From: Streptomyces africanus
GTDB lineage: Bacteria > Actinomycetota > Actinomycetes > Streptomycetales > Streptomycetaceae
Direction of reading: 5' to 3'
NCBI RefSeq assembly: GCF_002150735.1
Contig: NZ_MUKA01000067.1
Coordinates: 1 to 51,065 of the forward strand
DNA length: 51,065 nucleotides
How positions within the stretch are numbered: the stretch's first letter is position 1; every line of letters begins with the position of its first letter. The position numbers and the translations under genes were made by a program. Shown here one piece after another: positions 16,564-24,931 of this stretch. The notes under the pieces are model-generated. The model was not told the DNA's origin and did not search any database. It saw only the letters and a list, made by a program, of their open reading frames with translations.

Positions 16564-18256
16564 CACCCCCTCCGGCTCCCCCAGGCTCACGCGGCGGCCC
16601 GAGTGGACCGCCCTGGAGGACCACCGCAAGGACGCCCTGCCGCAGCCGGACCTGCGTGAGCTGTTCGCAGCGGACCCGGGGCGCGCCGAGCGCTACGTCG
16701 TGCACGTGGGCGACCTGCGCATCGACTACTCCAAGCACCTGATCACCGACGAGACGCTGGCCCTGCTCCAGGAGCTGGCCACCGCCACCGACGTGTCCGG
16801 GCTGCGGGACGCCATGTTCCGCGGCGAGAAGATCAACGTCACCGAGAACCGGGCCGTGCTGCACACCGCACTGCGCGCCCCGCGGGACGCGGTGATCGAG
16901 GTCGACGGCGAGAACGTCGTCCCGGGCGTGCACGCCGTGCTCGACAAGATGGCCGACTTCGCGAACCGGGTGCGCTCGGGCGAGTGGACCGGACACACCG
17001 GCAGGCGGATCCGCAACGTCGTCAACATCGGCATCGGCGGCTCGGACCTGGGCCCGGCGATGGCCTACGAAGCGCTGCGGCCGTTCACCGCCCGGGAACT
17101 GACGTTCCGCTTCGTGTCGAACGTGGACGGCGCCGACCTGCACGAGGCGGTGCGCGATCTGGACCCGGCGGAGACGCTGTTCATCGTCGCGTCCAAGACC
17201 TTCACCACGATCGAGACCATCACGAACGCGACCTCGGCGCGCTCCTGGCTGCTGGACGGCCTGGGCGATGGGGGCACCTCCCGCTCGAGCGAAGCCGAGA
17301 GTGGGGGAGAGAAGGCGGTGGCCCAGCACTTCGTGGCGCTGTCCACGAACGCCGGGAAGGTCGCGGACTTCGGCATCGACGTCGACAACATGTTCGAGTT
17401 CTGGGACTGGGTCGGCGGCCGCTACTCCTACGACTCCGCGATCGGCCTGTCCCTGATGATCGCGATCGGGCCGGACCGCTTCCGGGAGATGCTCGACGGG
17501 TTCCGCATCGTCGATGAGCACTTCCGCAACGCGCCCGCGGAGGCCAACGCGCCGCTCATCATGGGCCTGCTCGGCATCTGGTACGGCAACTTCCACGACG
17601 CCCAGTCGCACGCCGTCCTGCCGTACAGCCACTACCTGTCGAAGTTCACCGCCTACCTCCAGCAGCTCGACATGGAGTCCAACGGCAAGTCGGTGGACCG
17701 CGACGGCCGTCCCGTTCAGTGGCAGACCGGTCCGGTCGTGTGGGGCACGCCCGGCACCAACGGGCAGCACGCCTACTACCAGTTGATCCACCAGGGCACC
17801 AAGCTGATCCCGGCCGACCTGATCGGCTTCGCGCGGCCCGTCGCCGAGCTCGGCGACGAACTGAAGGCGCAGCACGACCTGCTGATGGCCAACCTGTTCG
17901 CGCAGGGCCAGGCGCTCGCCTTCGGCAAGACCGCCGACGAGGTGCGGGCCGAGGGCGTGCCCGAGGAGCAGGTGCCGCACCGCACGTTCCAGGGCAACCA
18001 CCCGACCACGACGATCCTGGCCACCGAACTGACCCCGTCGGTCCTCGGCCAGTTGGTCGCCCTCTACGAGCACAAGGTGTTCGTGCAGGGCGCCGTCTGG
18101 AACATCGACTCCTTCGACCAGTGGGGCGTCGAGCTCGGCAAGGTCCTCGCCAAGCGCGTCGAGCCCGCCCTGACCGAGGGCGCTGACGTCCCCGGTCTCG
18201 ACCCGTCCACGGCCGCGCTGGTGGCCGCCTACCGCACTCTTCGGGAAGTGAACTGA
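16556..18256 (+). CDS. pgi: Glucose-6-phosphate isomerase
   Basis: This 566-residue enzyme interconverts glucose 6-phosphate and fructose 6-phosphate. It contains the phosphate-binding [13 protein letters not shown] near residue 160, the KTFTTIET segment near 215, the catalytic GGRYS near 286, and the closing [16 protein letters not shown] signature near 515. Residues 238-252 ([15 protein letters not shown]) are an extra, Ser/Gly-rich insertion that interrupts the normally continuous stretch before [12 protein letters not shown]; it is encoded by an imperfect dyad repeat at 17267-17311. The frame is kept, so the enzyme may tolerate it as a surface loop. Overlaps opcA by 8 nt. Confidence 0.96.
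   Translation: MSDTPSGSPRLTRRPEWTALEDHRKDALPQPDLRELFAADPGRAERYVVHVGDLRIDYSKHLITDETLALLQELATATDVSGLRDAMFRGEKINVTENRAVLHTALRAPRDAVIEVDGENVVPGVHAVLDKMADFANRVRSGEWTGHTGRRIRNVVNIGIGGSDLGPAMAYEALRPFTARELTFRFVSNVDGADLHEAVRDLDPAETLFIVASKTFTTIETITNATSARSWLLDGLGDGGTSRSSEAESGGEKAVAQHFVALSTNAGKVADFGIDVDNMFEFWDWVGGRYSYDSAIGLSLMIAIGPDRFREMLDGFRIVDEHFRNAPAEANAPLIMGLLGIWYGNFHDAQSHAVLPYSHYLSKFTAYLQQLDMESNGKSVDRDGRPVQWQTGPVVWGTPGTNGQHAYYQLIHQGTKLIPADLIGFARPVAELGDELKAQHDLLMANLFAQGQALAFGKTADEVRAEGVPEEQVPHRTFQGNHPTTTILATELTPSVLGQLVALYEHKVFVQGAVWNIDSFDQWGVELGKVLAKRVEPALTEGADVPGLDPSTAALVAAYRTLREVN
17267..17311. repeat. Streptomyces-type dyad element inserted in frame within pgi
   Basis: The 45-bp stretch forms an imperfect hairpin: 17278-17282 pairs with 17305-17309 and 17284-17287 with 17296-17299, around the palindrome GCTCGAGC. 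I recognise the sequence as a short dispersed element found mostly between genes in Streptomyces chromosomes (recollection, not a search). Here it lies inside a housekeeping enzyme gene and adds exactly 15 codons. Confidence 0.7.
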
Positions 18257-18257
18257 C

Positions 18258-19142
18258 ATGCAGATCGGTCTTGTGGGTCTCGGCAAGATGGGCGGCAACA
18301 TGCGCGAGCGCCTGCGCAACGCCGGCCACACCGTCATCGGCTACGACACCAACCCGGACAAGTCCGACGTGGCGAGTCTGGCCGACCTCGTCGACCAGCT
18401 GGAGGCGCCGCGCACGGTCTGGGTCATGGTCCCGGCCGGCGACCCCACCCAGCACGTCATCGACCGTCTGGGGGACCTCCTCAAGCCGTACGACACGGTG
18501 GTCGACGGCGGCAACTCCCGCTGGACGGACGACGAGAAGCACGCCGAGGAGCTGAGCAAGCGCGGCATCGGCTTCGTCGACGCGGGCGTCTCGGGCGGCG
18601 TGTGGGGCCTGAAGAACGGCTACGCCCTGATGGTCGGCGGCGAGAAGGAGTACGTCGACCGGCTGCGGCCGATCTTCGAGGCGCTCAAGCCGGAGGGCCC
18701 GTACGGCTTCGTCCACGCGGGCAGCGTGGGCGCCGGGCACTTCGCGAAGATGGTCCACAACGGCATCGAGTACGCGATGATGCAGGCCTACGCCGAGGGC
18801 TGGGAGCTGCTGGAGGCCGTGAACTCGGTGGACAACGTCCGCGAGGTGTTCCGCTCCTGGCAGGACGGCACGGTCATCCGCTCCTGGCTGCTGGACCTCG
18901 CGGTCAACGCACTCGACGAGGACGAGCACCTGGAGACCCTCCGGGGCTACGCCCAGGACTCCGGCGAGGGACGCTGGACCGTGGAGGCCGCGATCGACAA
19001 CTCCGTGCCGCTGCCCGCGATCACCGCCTCCCTCTTCTCCCGGTTCGCCTCCCGGCAGGACGACTCCCCGCAGATGAAGATGATCGCGGCGCTGCGCAAC
19101 CAGTTCGGCGGCCACGCCGTCGAGTCCGCGAAGAAGGCGTAG
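18258..19142 (+). CDS. gnd: 6-phosphogluconate dehydrogenase, decarboxylating (short form)
   Basis: This 294-residue protein converts 6-phosphogluconate to ribulose 5-phosphate. It starts with the dinucleotide-binding GLVGLGKMGGNM, has the substrate-binding DAGVSGGVWGLKNG near 112-125 and the catalytic KMVHNGIEYAMM near 166-177. The short length marks the single-repeat class, and the aspartate in GYDTN at the end of the second strand favours NAD over NADP (inference). It starts 1 nt after the pgi stop region. In the operon it completes the oxidative branch, although no 6-phosphogluconolactonase gene is seen here. Confidence 0.95.
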   Translation: MQIGLVGLGKMGGNMRERLRNAGHTVIGYDTNPDKSDVASLADLVDQLEAPRTVWVMVPAGDPTQHVIDRLGDLLKPYDTVVDGGNSRWTDDEKHAEELSKRGIGFVDAGVSGGVWGLKNGYALMVGGEKEYVDRLRPIFEALKPEGPYGFVHAGSVGAGHFAKMVHNGIEYAMMQAYAEGWELLEAVNSVDNVREVFRSWQDGTVIRSWLLDLAVNALDEDEHLETLRGYAQDSGEGRWTVEAAIDNSVPLPAITASLFSRFASRQDDSPQMKMIAALRNQFGGHAVESAKKA

Positions 19143-19145
19143 GAC

Positions 19146-19733
19146 GTGGGAGATCTGCTGCTGGTCCGCCACGGCGAGACGGAGTGGAGCCGGAGCGGAC
19201 AGCACACCAGCTTCACGGACCTGCCCCTCACCCCGAACGGTGAGGACCAGGCCAAGTCGCTGGCTCCGCTCCTGGCGGGCCGCTCCTTCGCACTGGTCCT
19301 CACCAGCCCGCTCGGCCGTGCGGTGCGCACCGCCGAACTCGCGGGCCTCACGGGGGCCGTGCGGGATGCGGACCTGCACGAGTGGTACTACGGCGCCTAC
19401 GAGGGCGTCACCAGCGAGGAGATACACCGCACCCGCCCCGACTGGGACCTGTGGACCGACGGCGGCCCGCCCGGCCCCGACGGCAAGCCGGGCGAGTCCC
19501 CCGAGGAGGTCGGCGCGCGCGCCGACCGGGTGCTGTCCCGGGTGGCCGACGCGCTGCCCGAGGGCGATGTGCTGCTGGTGGCGCACGGCCACTTCCTCCG
19601 CGTCCTGACGGCTCGCCGGCTGGGCCTGCCGCCGTCGGAGGGGCGGCTGTTCCGGCTGGAGACGGGCACGGTCAGCCGGCTGTCGACCGAGCACGGACGG
19701 CCCGTGATCGCGGAGTGGAACGTCAGAGCGTAA
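19146..19733 (+). CDS. Histidine phosphatase family protein
   Basis: This 195-residue protein of the phosphoglycerate-mutase-like superfamily has the RHGET motif at residues 8-12, a second core LTSPLGRAVRTAEL near 56-69 and the closing HGHFLR segment near 147. The phospho-acceptor is the histidine of RHGET. It is probably a sugar-phosphate or general acid phosphatase rather than a glycolytic mutase. The GTG at 19146 follows gnd by 3 nt, and a strong hairpin lies just after its stop, so it closes the pentose-phosphate operon. Confidence 0.9.
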   Translation: MGDLLLVRHGETEWSRSGQHTSFTDLPLTPNGEDQAKSLAPLLAGRSFALVLTSPLGRAVRTAELAGLTGAVRDADLHEWYYGAYEGVTSEEIHRTRPDWDLWTDGGPPGPDGKPGESPEEVGARADRVLSRVADALPEGDVLLVAHGHFLRVLTARRLGLPPSEGRLFRLETGTVSRLSTEHGRPVIAEWNVRA

Positions 19734-19739
19734 CCGACC

Positions 19740-19772
19740 CCGGCCGGAGGTGAGTTGACAGCCTCCGGCCGG
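19740..19772 (+). terminator. Hairpin terminator of the pentose-phosphate operon
   Basis: An 11-bp perfect stem (19740-19750 with 19762-19772) and an 11-nt loop start 7 nt after the last operon gene. No T-run follows, as is usual in Streptomyces. Confidence 0.8.
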
Positions 19773-19784
19773 GCGCGTCAGAGT
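19755..19784 (+). promoter_or_regulatory. Candidate promoter overlapping the terminator loop
   Basis: TTGACA at 19755-19760 sits in the loop of the hairpin, and CAGAGT at 19779-19784 follows at 18-bp spacing. The next gene starts at 19793, so the mRNA would be leaderless or nearly so. No ribosome site precedes that ATG, which agrees with this. Confidence 0.4.
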
Positions 19785-19792
19785 CCCCGTCG

Positions 19793-21259
19793 ATGCAGAT
19801 CGACGACATGACGCCCGCCGAGGAGCGGGTGTGGCGGGCCTTTCCGCGCGGGGACGACGTGGACTTCCGGGGGTCGGCGGACGAGGACCCGGCGCGGGGC
19901 GCGGACTGGGGACCCGAACGGACCGTACGGGCGGCCGTGGTGCGGGCCCTGCTGCTGAGCGCCCCGCAGGAGGACGGGGAGACGGCCGCCCTCCGGCTGG
20001 CGGGCGCGCGGATCACGGGCGTGCTGGACCTCGAGTACGGAGAGGTCGACCATGCCGTGCGCCTCAGCGGCTGCTACTTCGAGAACGTCCCCGACCTGTA
20101 CGGGGCGCGGCTGCGGCAGCTGAATCTGCGCGAATCCGCCCTGCCCGGGCTGCAGGCCGCCACCCTCCGCGTGGACGGCGTGCTGCGCATGTCGGACTGC
20201 CTGTTCGAGGGGCCCGTCCGGCTCGGCGGAGCGCAGATCTCCGGCGCGCTGTTCATGGACAGGGCCGAGATCGACGAGCGGCTCGTCGATCAGCCCGCGC
20301 TCCAGCTCAACCACGTGGCCATCGGCGACGGCCTGTCGGCGCAGGACCTGCGCGTCCGCGGCGAGGTGCGCCTGACGGGTGCCTCGGTCGCCGGGACGAT
20401 CGACCTCAACCGGGCGCGGCTGGAGGCCGGCACCGGTGTGGCCGCCCTCGACGCGGAGACGCTCACGGTGGAGGGTGATGTCCTGCTGCGCGACGTGGAC
20501 GTCCTCGGCTGGATCGGCCTGCGCGGCGCCCGGATCGCGGGCCGCCTCGACCTCTCCCACGCGCGGCTGGCGAACCCCGGTGACACGGCGCTGCGCGCCA
20601 GCAGTTGCACGGTAGGGGAACTCTGGCTGCGCAGGAGCCCGCCCATGACGGGCGCCCTCAACCTGCGCCGCGCCCAGCTGGACGTCCTGTTCCTCGAACC
20701 GGACGTGGTCCCCGGTGAGGTCCTGCTCAACAGCCTCGTCTACACCTCCCTCACCCCGCACGAGCCCGCCGAGCGGCGCCTGGCGATGCTGGAGCGGGAC
20801 CGCGAGGGCTATGTCCCGCACGCCTACGAGCAGTTGACCGCGGCCTACCGCCGGATCGGTGACGACGACGCCGCCCGCGTCGTCCAGCTCGCCAAGCAGC
20901 GCCGCCGCCGCGGCACCCTGCCGTGGTACGGCCGGTTGTGGGGCTACGTCCAGGACGCGGCCGTCGGCTACGGCTTCCGGCCCCTGCGCGCCGCCGGCTG
21001 GCTGGTGTCCCTGCTGGTGATCGGCTCTCTGGCCTACGCGCTGCACCACCCTGAGCCGCTGAAGGCGGACGAGGCCCCGCAGTTCAACCCGGTGTTCTAC
21101 ACACTCGACCTGCTTCTGCCCGTGATCTCGTTCGGGCAGGAGGGCGCGTTCGCCCCCACCGACGGGTACCAGTGGCTCTCCTACGCCCTGGTGCTCACGG
21201 GCTGGATCCTCGCCACGACGGTCGTCACCGGCATCACCCGGTCGGTCAGCCGCCAGTGA
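19793..21259 (+). CDS. Membrane protein with pentapeptide-like repeats
   Basis: This 488-residue protein has a soluble N-terminal two thirds (about 60-320) made of roughly 20-residue repeats of the type LRLAGARITGVLDL, LNLRESALPGLQA and VRLTGASVAGTIDL, which suggests a right-handed beta-helix resembling pentapeptide repeat or bactofilin folds. The last third has a basic segment (QRRRR near 370) and two to three hydrophobic helices (about 400-420, 440-455 and 465-482), so it is likely anchored to the membrane with the helix in the cytoplasm. Family members in Streptomyces are often labelled membrane-associated oxidoreductases, for which I see no cofactor motif. Its 3' end overlaps the convergent quiC gene by 14 nt. 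Confidence 0.8.
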   Translation: MQIDDMTPAEERVWRAFPRGDDVDFRGSADEDPARGADWGPERTVRAAVVRALLLSAPQEDGETAALRLAGARITGVLDLEYGEVDHAVRLSGCYFENVPDLYGARLRQLNLRESALPGLQAATLRVDGVLRMSDCLFEGPVRLGGAQISGALFMDRAEIDERLVDQPALQLNHVAIGDGLSAQDLRVRGEVRLTGASVAGTIDLNRARLEAGTGVAALDAETLTVEGDVLLRDVDVLGWIGLRGARIAGRLDLSHARLANPGDTALRASSCTVGELWLRRSPPMTGALNLRRAQLDVLFLEPDVVPGEVLLNSLVYTSLTPHEPAERRLAMLERDREGYVPHAYEQLTAAYRRIGDDDAARVVQLAKQRRRRGTLPWYGRLWGYVQDAAVGYGFRPLRAAGWLVSLLVIGSLAYALHHPEPLKADEAPQFNPVFYTLDLLLPVISFGQEGAFAPTDGYQWLSYALVLTGWILATTVVTGITRSVSRQ

Positions 21260-23042
21260 GCGCCCGTGCCGTGTGCTGTGCCGCCAGCCGGACGGGGGCG
21301 TTCGCGGCGCCGTAGCCCCGGTATCCGTCGTCGCGCTGGACCAGTTCGAAGAAGACGCGGCCGACGGTGCGGGTGTAGCAGTGGCGGAAGACGCCATGGG
21401 CGTCGCGGTCGTAGAGGATGCCGAGGTCGCGGTAGGTCTCCAGCTCGCCGTCGGCGAACTCGAAGCGGGCGGCGAGATCGTCGTAGTAGTTCGCCGGGAC
21501 GGGCAGCAGAGCGCCGCCGGCCTCCCGGAAGCGGCGGGCCGAGGCGACCACGTCGTCGGTGGCCAGGGCGATGTGCTGGGCGTGGACGGTGTCGTCCGTG
21601 GGCGCGGGGCCGACGGTGAGGGCGATCCGGACGCTGCCGTCGGCGTTGGTCACGGCACGGCTGCGCAGCAGCCCGTAGGGGTCGGCGACGTCCACGCTCC
21701 CCTGGGCGTGCAGGCCGAGCACACCGTGATGGAAGAGGGCCGCCTCGTCGAAGTGGTGCCAGGGCTGGGTGAGGGCGAGATGGTCGATGCCGCGGACACC
21801 CGCGGGCACGGGTGCCGGGGCGGTGTCCTCGAAGTCGGCCCGCCAGTCGGGCAGGCCCGCACGGCCCGTGGCGCAGAAGAAGAGCTCCGTGCCGTCGGGG
21901 GCGGCGACCGCGTCGAGCGGGGCGTCCTCGGGTGCCCGGCGGCGCGGCAGGACGGGAGCCAGCAGCGCCTCGGCACGCCGGGCCGCCGCGGCCGGATCCG
22001 GTGACTCCAGCCCGATGGCGGCGAGCTGAGTGCCGTCCCGGCGGACCGCCGGCCCGGTGTTGACGAGGATCCGGGCGTCCCCCTGCTCCCACAGGGCGAC
22101 GGGCTTGCCGCGATGACGGGCGGTGCGGGCGAAGCCCAGGGCGCCGAGCAGGGCGGTGAGGGGTTCGGCGTCGGGCGTGACCAGCTCGGCGAAGGCGACG
22201 CCGGTGGGGACGACGGGCTCGGGCAGGGCGGCCCGGCCCACCGTCTCCTGAAGGACCAGCAGGGAACGCCGGGCGTCGACGGCGGTCGGACCGGCCTCGG
22301 CCTGCCGGAAGACGTCGTTGAAGACCTCCAGGGAGAGCGGCCCGTCGTAACCGGTGCGCAGCACGTGCCGCAGCAGACCGGCGACGTCGAAGCCGCCCTG
22401 GCCGGGGAAGCAGCGGTAGTGGCGGCTCCACTGGAGGACGTCCATGGCGAGCAGCGGGGCGTCGGCGAGCTGGAGGAAGAAGATCTTCTCGCCGGGGATG
22501 TTCCCGATGCCCTCGGGGTCCGAGCCGCGCGAGAGGATGTGGAAGCTGTCCAGGCAGGTGCCGAGTGCGGGATGCCCGGCCGACTCGACGATGCGCCAGG
22601 CGTGGTCGTAGGTGCTGACGTGCCGCCCCCAGGCGAGCGCCTCGTAGGCCACCCGGACGCCGAACTCCTGGGCGAGGTCGGCGAGCCGGCTCAGCTGCCC
22701 GGCGGCGAGGGCGTCGTCGTCCAGGGCCCGCGGTGAGACGCTGGAGCAGACGAGGACCGTGTCGGCGCCGAGCCCGCGCATCAGCTCGAACTTGTGCCGG
22801 GCCCGCCGCAGGTTCCGGGCGAACTCGTCCTCGGGGACGGCCTCGATGTCCCGCATCGGCTGGTACAGGTCGACGGAGAGGCCGAGGTCGGCGCAGCGAG
22901 CGCGGATCTCCTCGGGGGTGAGGGGGCTGGCCAGCAGGTCGTTCTCGAAGATCTCCACCCCGTCGAAACCGGCCCGGGCGGCGGCCGCGAGCTTCTCGGT
23001 GAGGGACCCGCTGAGGGAGACGGTGGCGATGGACGAACGCAC
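21246..23042 (-). CDS. quiC: Bifunctional 3-dehydroshikimate dehydratase / HPPD-like protein
   Basis: This 598-residue protein joins an N-terminal TIM-barrel sugar-isomerase-like domain (about 1-270; EIFENDLL, RVAYEALAWGRH, TCLDSFHILSRG and FLQLADAP carry the likely metal ligands) to a C-terminal VOC region like 4-hydroxyphenylpyruvate dioxygenase (about 290-598; GIDHLAL and VFFELVQRDDGYRGYG). This is the two-domain QuiC type that dehydrates 3-dehydroshikimate to protocatechuate; the barrel does the dehydration. The GTG at 23040-23042 has AAAGAGG upstream. It follows the shikimate dehydrogenase gene by 14 nt, so the two are an operon for quinate/shikimate breakdown. Confidence 0.88.
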   Translation of the reverse strand: MRSSIATVSLSGSLTEKLAAAARAGFDGVEIFENDLLASPLTPEEIRARCADLGLSVDLYQPMRDIEAVPEDEFARNLRRARHKFELMRGLGADTVLVCSSVSPRALDDDALAAGQLSRLADLAQEFGVRVAYEALAWGRHVSTYDHAWRIVESAGHPALGTCLDSFHILSRGSDPEGIGNIPGEKIFFLQLADAPLLAMDVLQWSRHYRCFPGQGGFDVAGLLRHVLRTGYDGPLSLEVFNDVFRQAEAGPTAVDARRSLLVLQETVGRAALPEPVVPTGVAFAELVTPDAEPLTALLGALGFARTARHRGKPVALWEQGDARILVNTGPAVRRDGTQLAAIGLESPDPAAAARRAEALLAPVLPRRRAPEDAPLDAVAAPDGTELFFCATGRAGLPDWRADFEDTAPAPVPAGVRGIDHLALTQPWHHFDEAALFHHGVLGLHAQGSVDVADPYGLLRSRAVTNADGSVRIALTVGPAPTDDTVHAQHIALATDDVVASARRFREAGGALLPVPANYYDDLAARFEFADGELETYRDLGILYDRDAHGVFRHCYTRTVGRVFFELVQRDDGYRGYGAANAPVRLAAQHTARALTGG

Positions 23043-23056
23043 GTCGGTACCTCTTT

Positions 23057-23932
23057 CTAGTTGCGTGCCCCGACGGCTCCGGCCAGTTCGGTCAGGTCCG
23101 CCAGCATCCGCGCGGCGTCGGGTTCCCGGCCGGTGAACAGGCGGAACGCGTCGGCCGCCTGGAAGGCGGCCATACCGCCGCCGTCGAGGGTGGCGCAGCC
23201 CAGCGCGCGGGCGGTGCGCAGCAGTTCGGTCTCCAGCGGGCGGTAGACCACCTCGGCGACCCACAGCCCGGGGTGGAGCAGCTCGGCGGGCAGGGGCAGG
23301 CCGGGGTGGGCCGCCATGCCGGTGGGCGTGGCGTGGACGATGCCGTCGGCGTGCGCGAGCAGCCGCGCCTGCCGGTCCGGGGTCGCGGCGGCCGCACGGC
23401 CCGGGCCGAAGGCGCGGTTCAGGGAGTCGGCCAGGGTTGCGGCGCGTTCGGGCAGGGCGTCGACGACGGTCACCCGCTCGGCGCCGAGGGTGAGCGTGGC
23501 GTGCGCGACGGCCGCGCCCGCGCCGCCGGCGCCCAGCTGCACGACCCGCTCCAGCCGCGCGTCGGGCAGCCCGCGTGCGAAGGACGCGGCGAAACCGGTG
23601 ACGTCCGTGTTGTGGCCGACCGCGCGGCCGTCCTCGAAGACGACGGTGTTGACCGCGCCCAGCGCCTCGGCCTGCGGGTCGAGCGCGTCCAGGTGCTCGA
23701 TGACGAGCTGCTTGCAGGGGTGCGTGATGTTGAGCCCGTCGAACCCGAGGTCGCGGGCGGCCCGCACCAGATCGCCCACCGCCTCGGGCGGCACCCCGAG
23801 CGGGTCGATGTCGATCAGCCGGTACAGCAGGCGCAGGCCCTGCCGGTCGCCCTCCCGCTCGTGCAGCGCCGGGCTGAGTGACGGGCCGATGCCGGAACCG
23901 ATCAGTCCGACGAGATACGAGTCCTTGGGCAC
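23057..23932 (-). CDS. aroE: Shikimate/quinate dehydrogenase
   Basis: This 291-residue enzyme has the shikimate-binding start GSGIGPSLSPALHERE (near 12-27), the catalytic NITHPCKQ segment (the usual N-x-T-x-P-x-K, near 68-75) and GHNTDVTGF (near 106-114), then the nucleotide-binding loop LGAGGAGAAVAHA near 133. Placement with quiC, a divergent TetR gene and a shikimate-type permease argues for a catabolic role with quinate or shikimate rather than the biosynthetic AroE. The start is the GTG at 23930-23932. The motif after the binding loop lacks an obvious NADP-type arginine pair (VVDALPERA), which is compatible with NAD. Confidence 0.9.
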   Translation of the reverse strand: MPKDSYLVGLIGSGIGPSLSPALHEREGDRQGLRLLYRLIDIDPLGVPPEAVGDLVRAARDLGFDGLNITHPCKQLVIEHLDALDPQAEALGAVNTVVFEDGRAVGHNTDVTGFAASFARGLPDARLERVVQLGAGGAGAAVAHATLTLGAERVTVVDALPERAATLADSLNRAFGPGRAAAATPDRQARLLAHADGIVHATPTGMAAHPGLPLPAELLHPGLWVAEVVYRPLETELLRTARALGCATLDGGGMAAFQAADAFRLFTGREPDAARMLADLTELAGAVGARN

Positions 23933-23960
23933 ACGGGCCTCCCGAGCGGCTCACGAATGT

Positions 23961-23974
23961 ACGAACTAGTACGT
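23961..23974. promoter_or_regulatory. TetR-type operator between the shikimate dehydrogenase and tetR genes
   Basis: ACGAACTAGTACGT is a 14-bp dyad centred on ACTAGT with one mismatched pair. It lies in the 141-bp divergent gap, in a notably AT-rich patch (TTAGCTATAT follows) that probably holds the promoter elements of one or both genes. Form and position fit autoregulation by the neighbouring TetR protein. Confidence 0.55.
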
Positions 23975-24073
23975 TAGCTATATCAGCCGAGCTCGACCAC
24001 GGGAAGCCCCCGGCGGGACGAGGGCCCTGCTCCTAGAATCACCGGCACCGGCCCCTCCGCCCGAAGGAACCTG

Positions 24074-24745
24074 ATGACCAGCGTCGAAGAACCGGCACGT
24101 CCTGGCGAGCGCGAGCGCGTCCGTGACGCCGCCCGCACCCAGGCCGAGATCCTCGACGTCGCCACGCAGGAGTTCGCCCGGGCCGGCTACGACGGGGCCC
24201 GGGTGGACGAGATCGCCGCCCGCACCCGCACCACGAAGCGGATGATCTACTACTACTTCGGCGGCAAGGAACAGCTGTTCACGGCCGTCCTGGAGCGGGC
24301 CTACGGCGTGATCCGGGAGGCCGAGCAGCAGCTCGACGTCGAGCACCTGGACCCGGTGGCGGCCATCCGGCGGCTGGCCGAGGTGACCTTCGACCACCAC
24401 GAGCAGCACCCGGACTTCATCCGCCTGGTCAGCATCGAGAACATCCACGAGGCACAGCACATCGCCGCCTCCGAGAAGCTGGGGCGGATCGGCTCCCCCG
24501 CCCTGGACGTGATCCGCCGCATCCTGGAGGAAGGCCGCAGGTCAGGTCTGTTCACGGCGGACGTCGACGCCGTCGACCTGCACGCGATGATCTCCTCCTT
24601 CTGCTTCTTCCGGGTCTCCAACCGGCACACCTTCGGCGCGCTGTTCGGCCGCGACCTGGTCGCCCCGGCGCAGCGGGCGCACTACCGCACGATGCTGGGC
24701 GACATGGTGATCGCGTATCTGACGGCGGAGCGAGCGGCGGACTGA
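24074..24745 (+). CDS. TetR-family regulator of the quinate/shikimate genes
   Basis: This 223-residue protein has a TetR DNA-binding domain at about 20-66 (ILDVATQEFARAGYDGARV, then TTKRMIYYYFGGKEQLF) and an all-helical ligand domain with a TetR_C_17-like pattern (VSIENIHEAQHI). The ATG at 24074 has GAAGGA 6-11 nt before it. It lies between the divergent dehydrogenase/quiC operon and a co-oriented shikimate-type permease, so it likely represses both in the absence of an aromatic or hydroaromatic acid. The ligand is inferred. Confidence 0.9.
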   Translation: MTSVEEPARPGERERVRDAARTQAEILDVATQEFARAGYDGARVDEIAARTRTTKRMIYYYFGGKEQLFTAVLERAYGVIREAEQQLDVEHLDPVAAIRRLAEVTFDHHEQHPDFIRLVSIENIHEAQHIAASEKLGRIGSPALDVIRRILEEGRRSGLFTADVDAVDLHAMISSFCFFRVSNRHTFGALFGRDLVAPAQRAHYRTMLGDMVIAYLTAERAAD

Positions 24746-24822
24746 ACGTCCGGCACCGACGGCCGGTGCATGACCCCTTGACACCGACGGCACACGGGCG
24801 CAGCATCCCTAGCCACCGCCTA

Positions 24823-24846
24823 CTAACTACCCAGTGGGTTAATTAG
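24823..24846. promoter_or_regulatory. Dyad in the promoter region of the permease gene
   Basis: An 11-bp odd palindrome ACCCAGTGGGT (24829-24839) is flanked by CTAA and TTAG (24823-24826 and 24843-24846). It sits in an AT-rich patch about 90 bp before the permease start. It differs from the ACTAGT-centred site, so it may be bound by another regulator. Confidence 0.35.
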
Positions 24847-24931
24847 AGCCGCGATCCGGCACTTCCCCTTCCCCCCTTCGCTCGTCCCTCTGTTCACTCC
24901 GCCTAGGGTGGAGCCCCCCAAAGGAGCCGCC

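Noticed and set aside
17250..17320. A frameshift in pgi
   Set aside because: The odd residues 238-252 are bounded by correct sequence in the same frame; the segment is a 45-bp insertion, not a shift.
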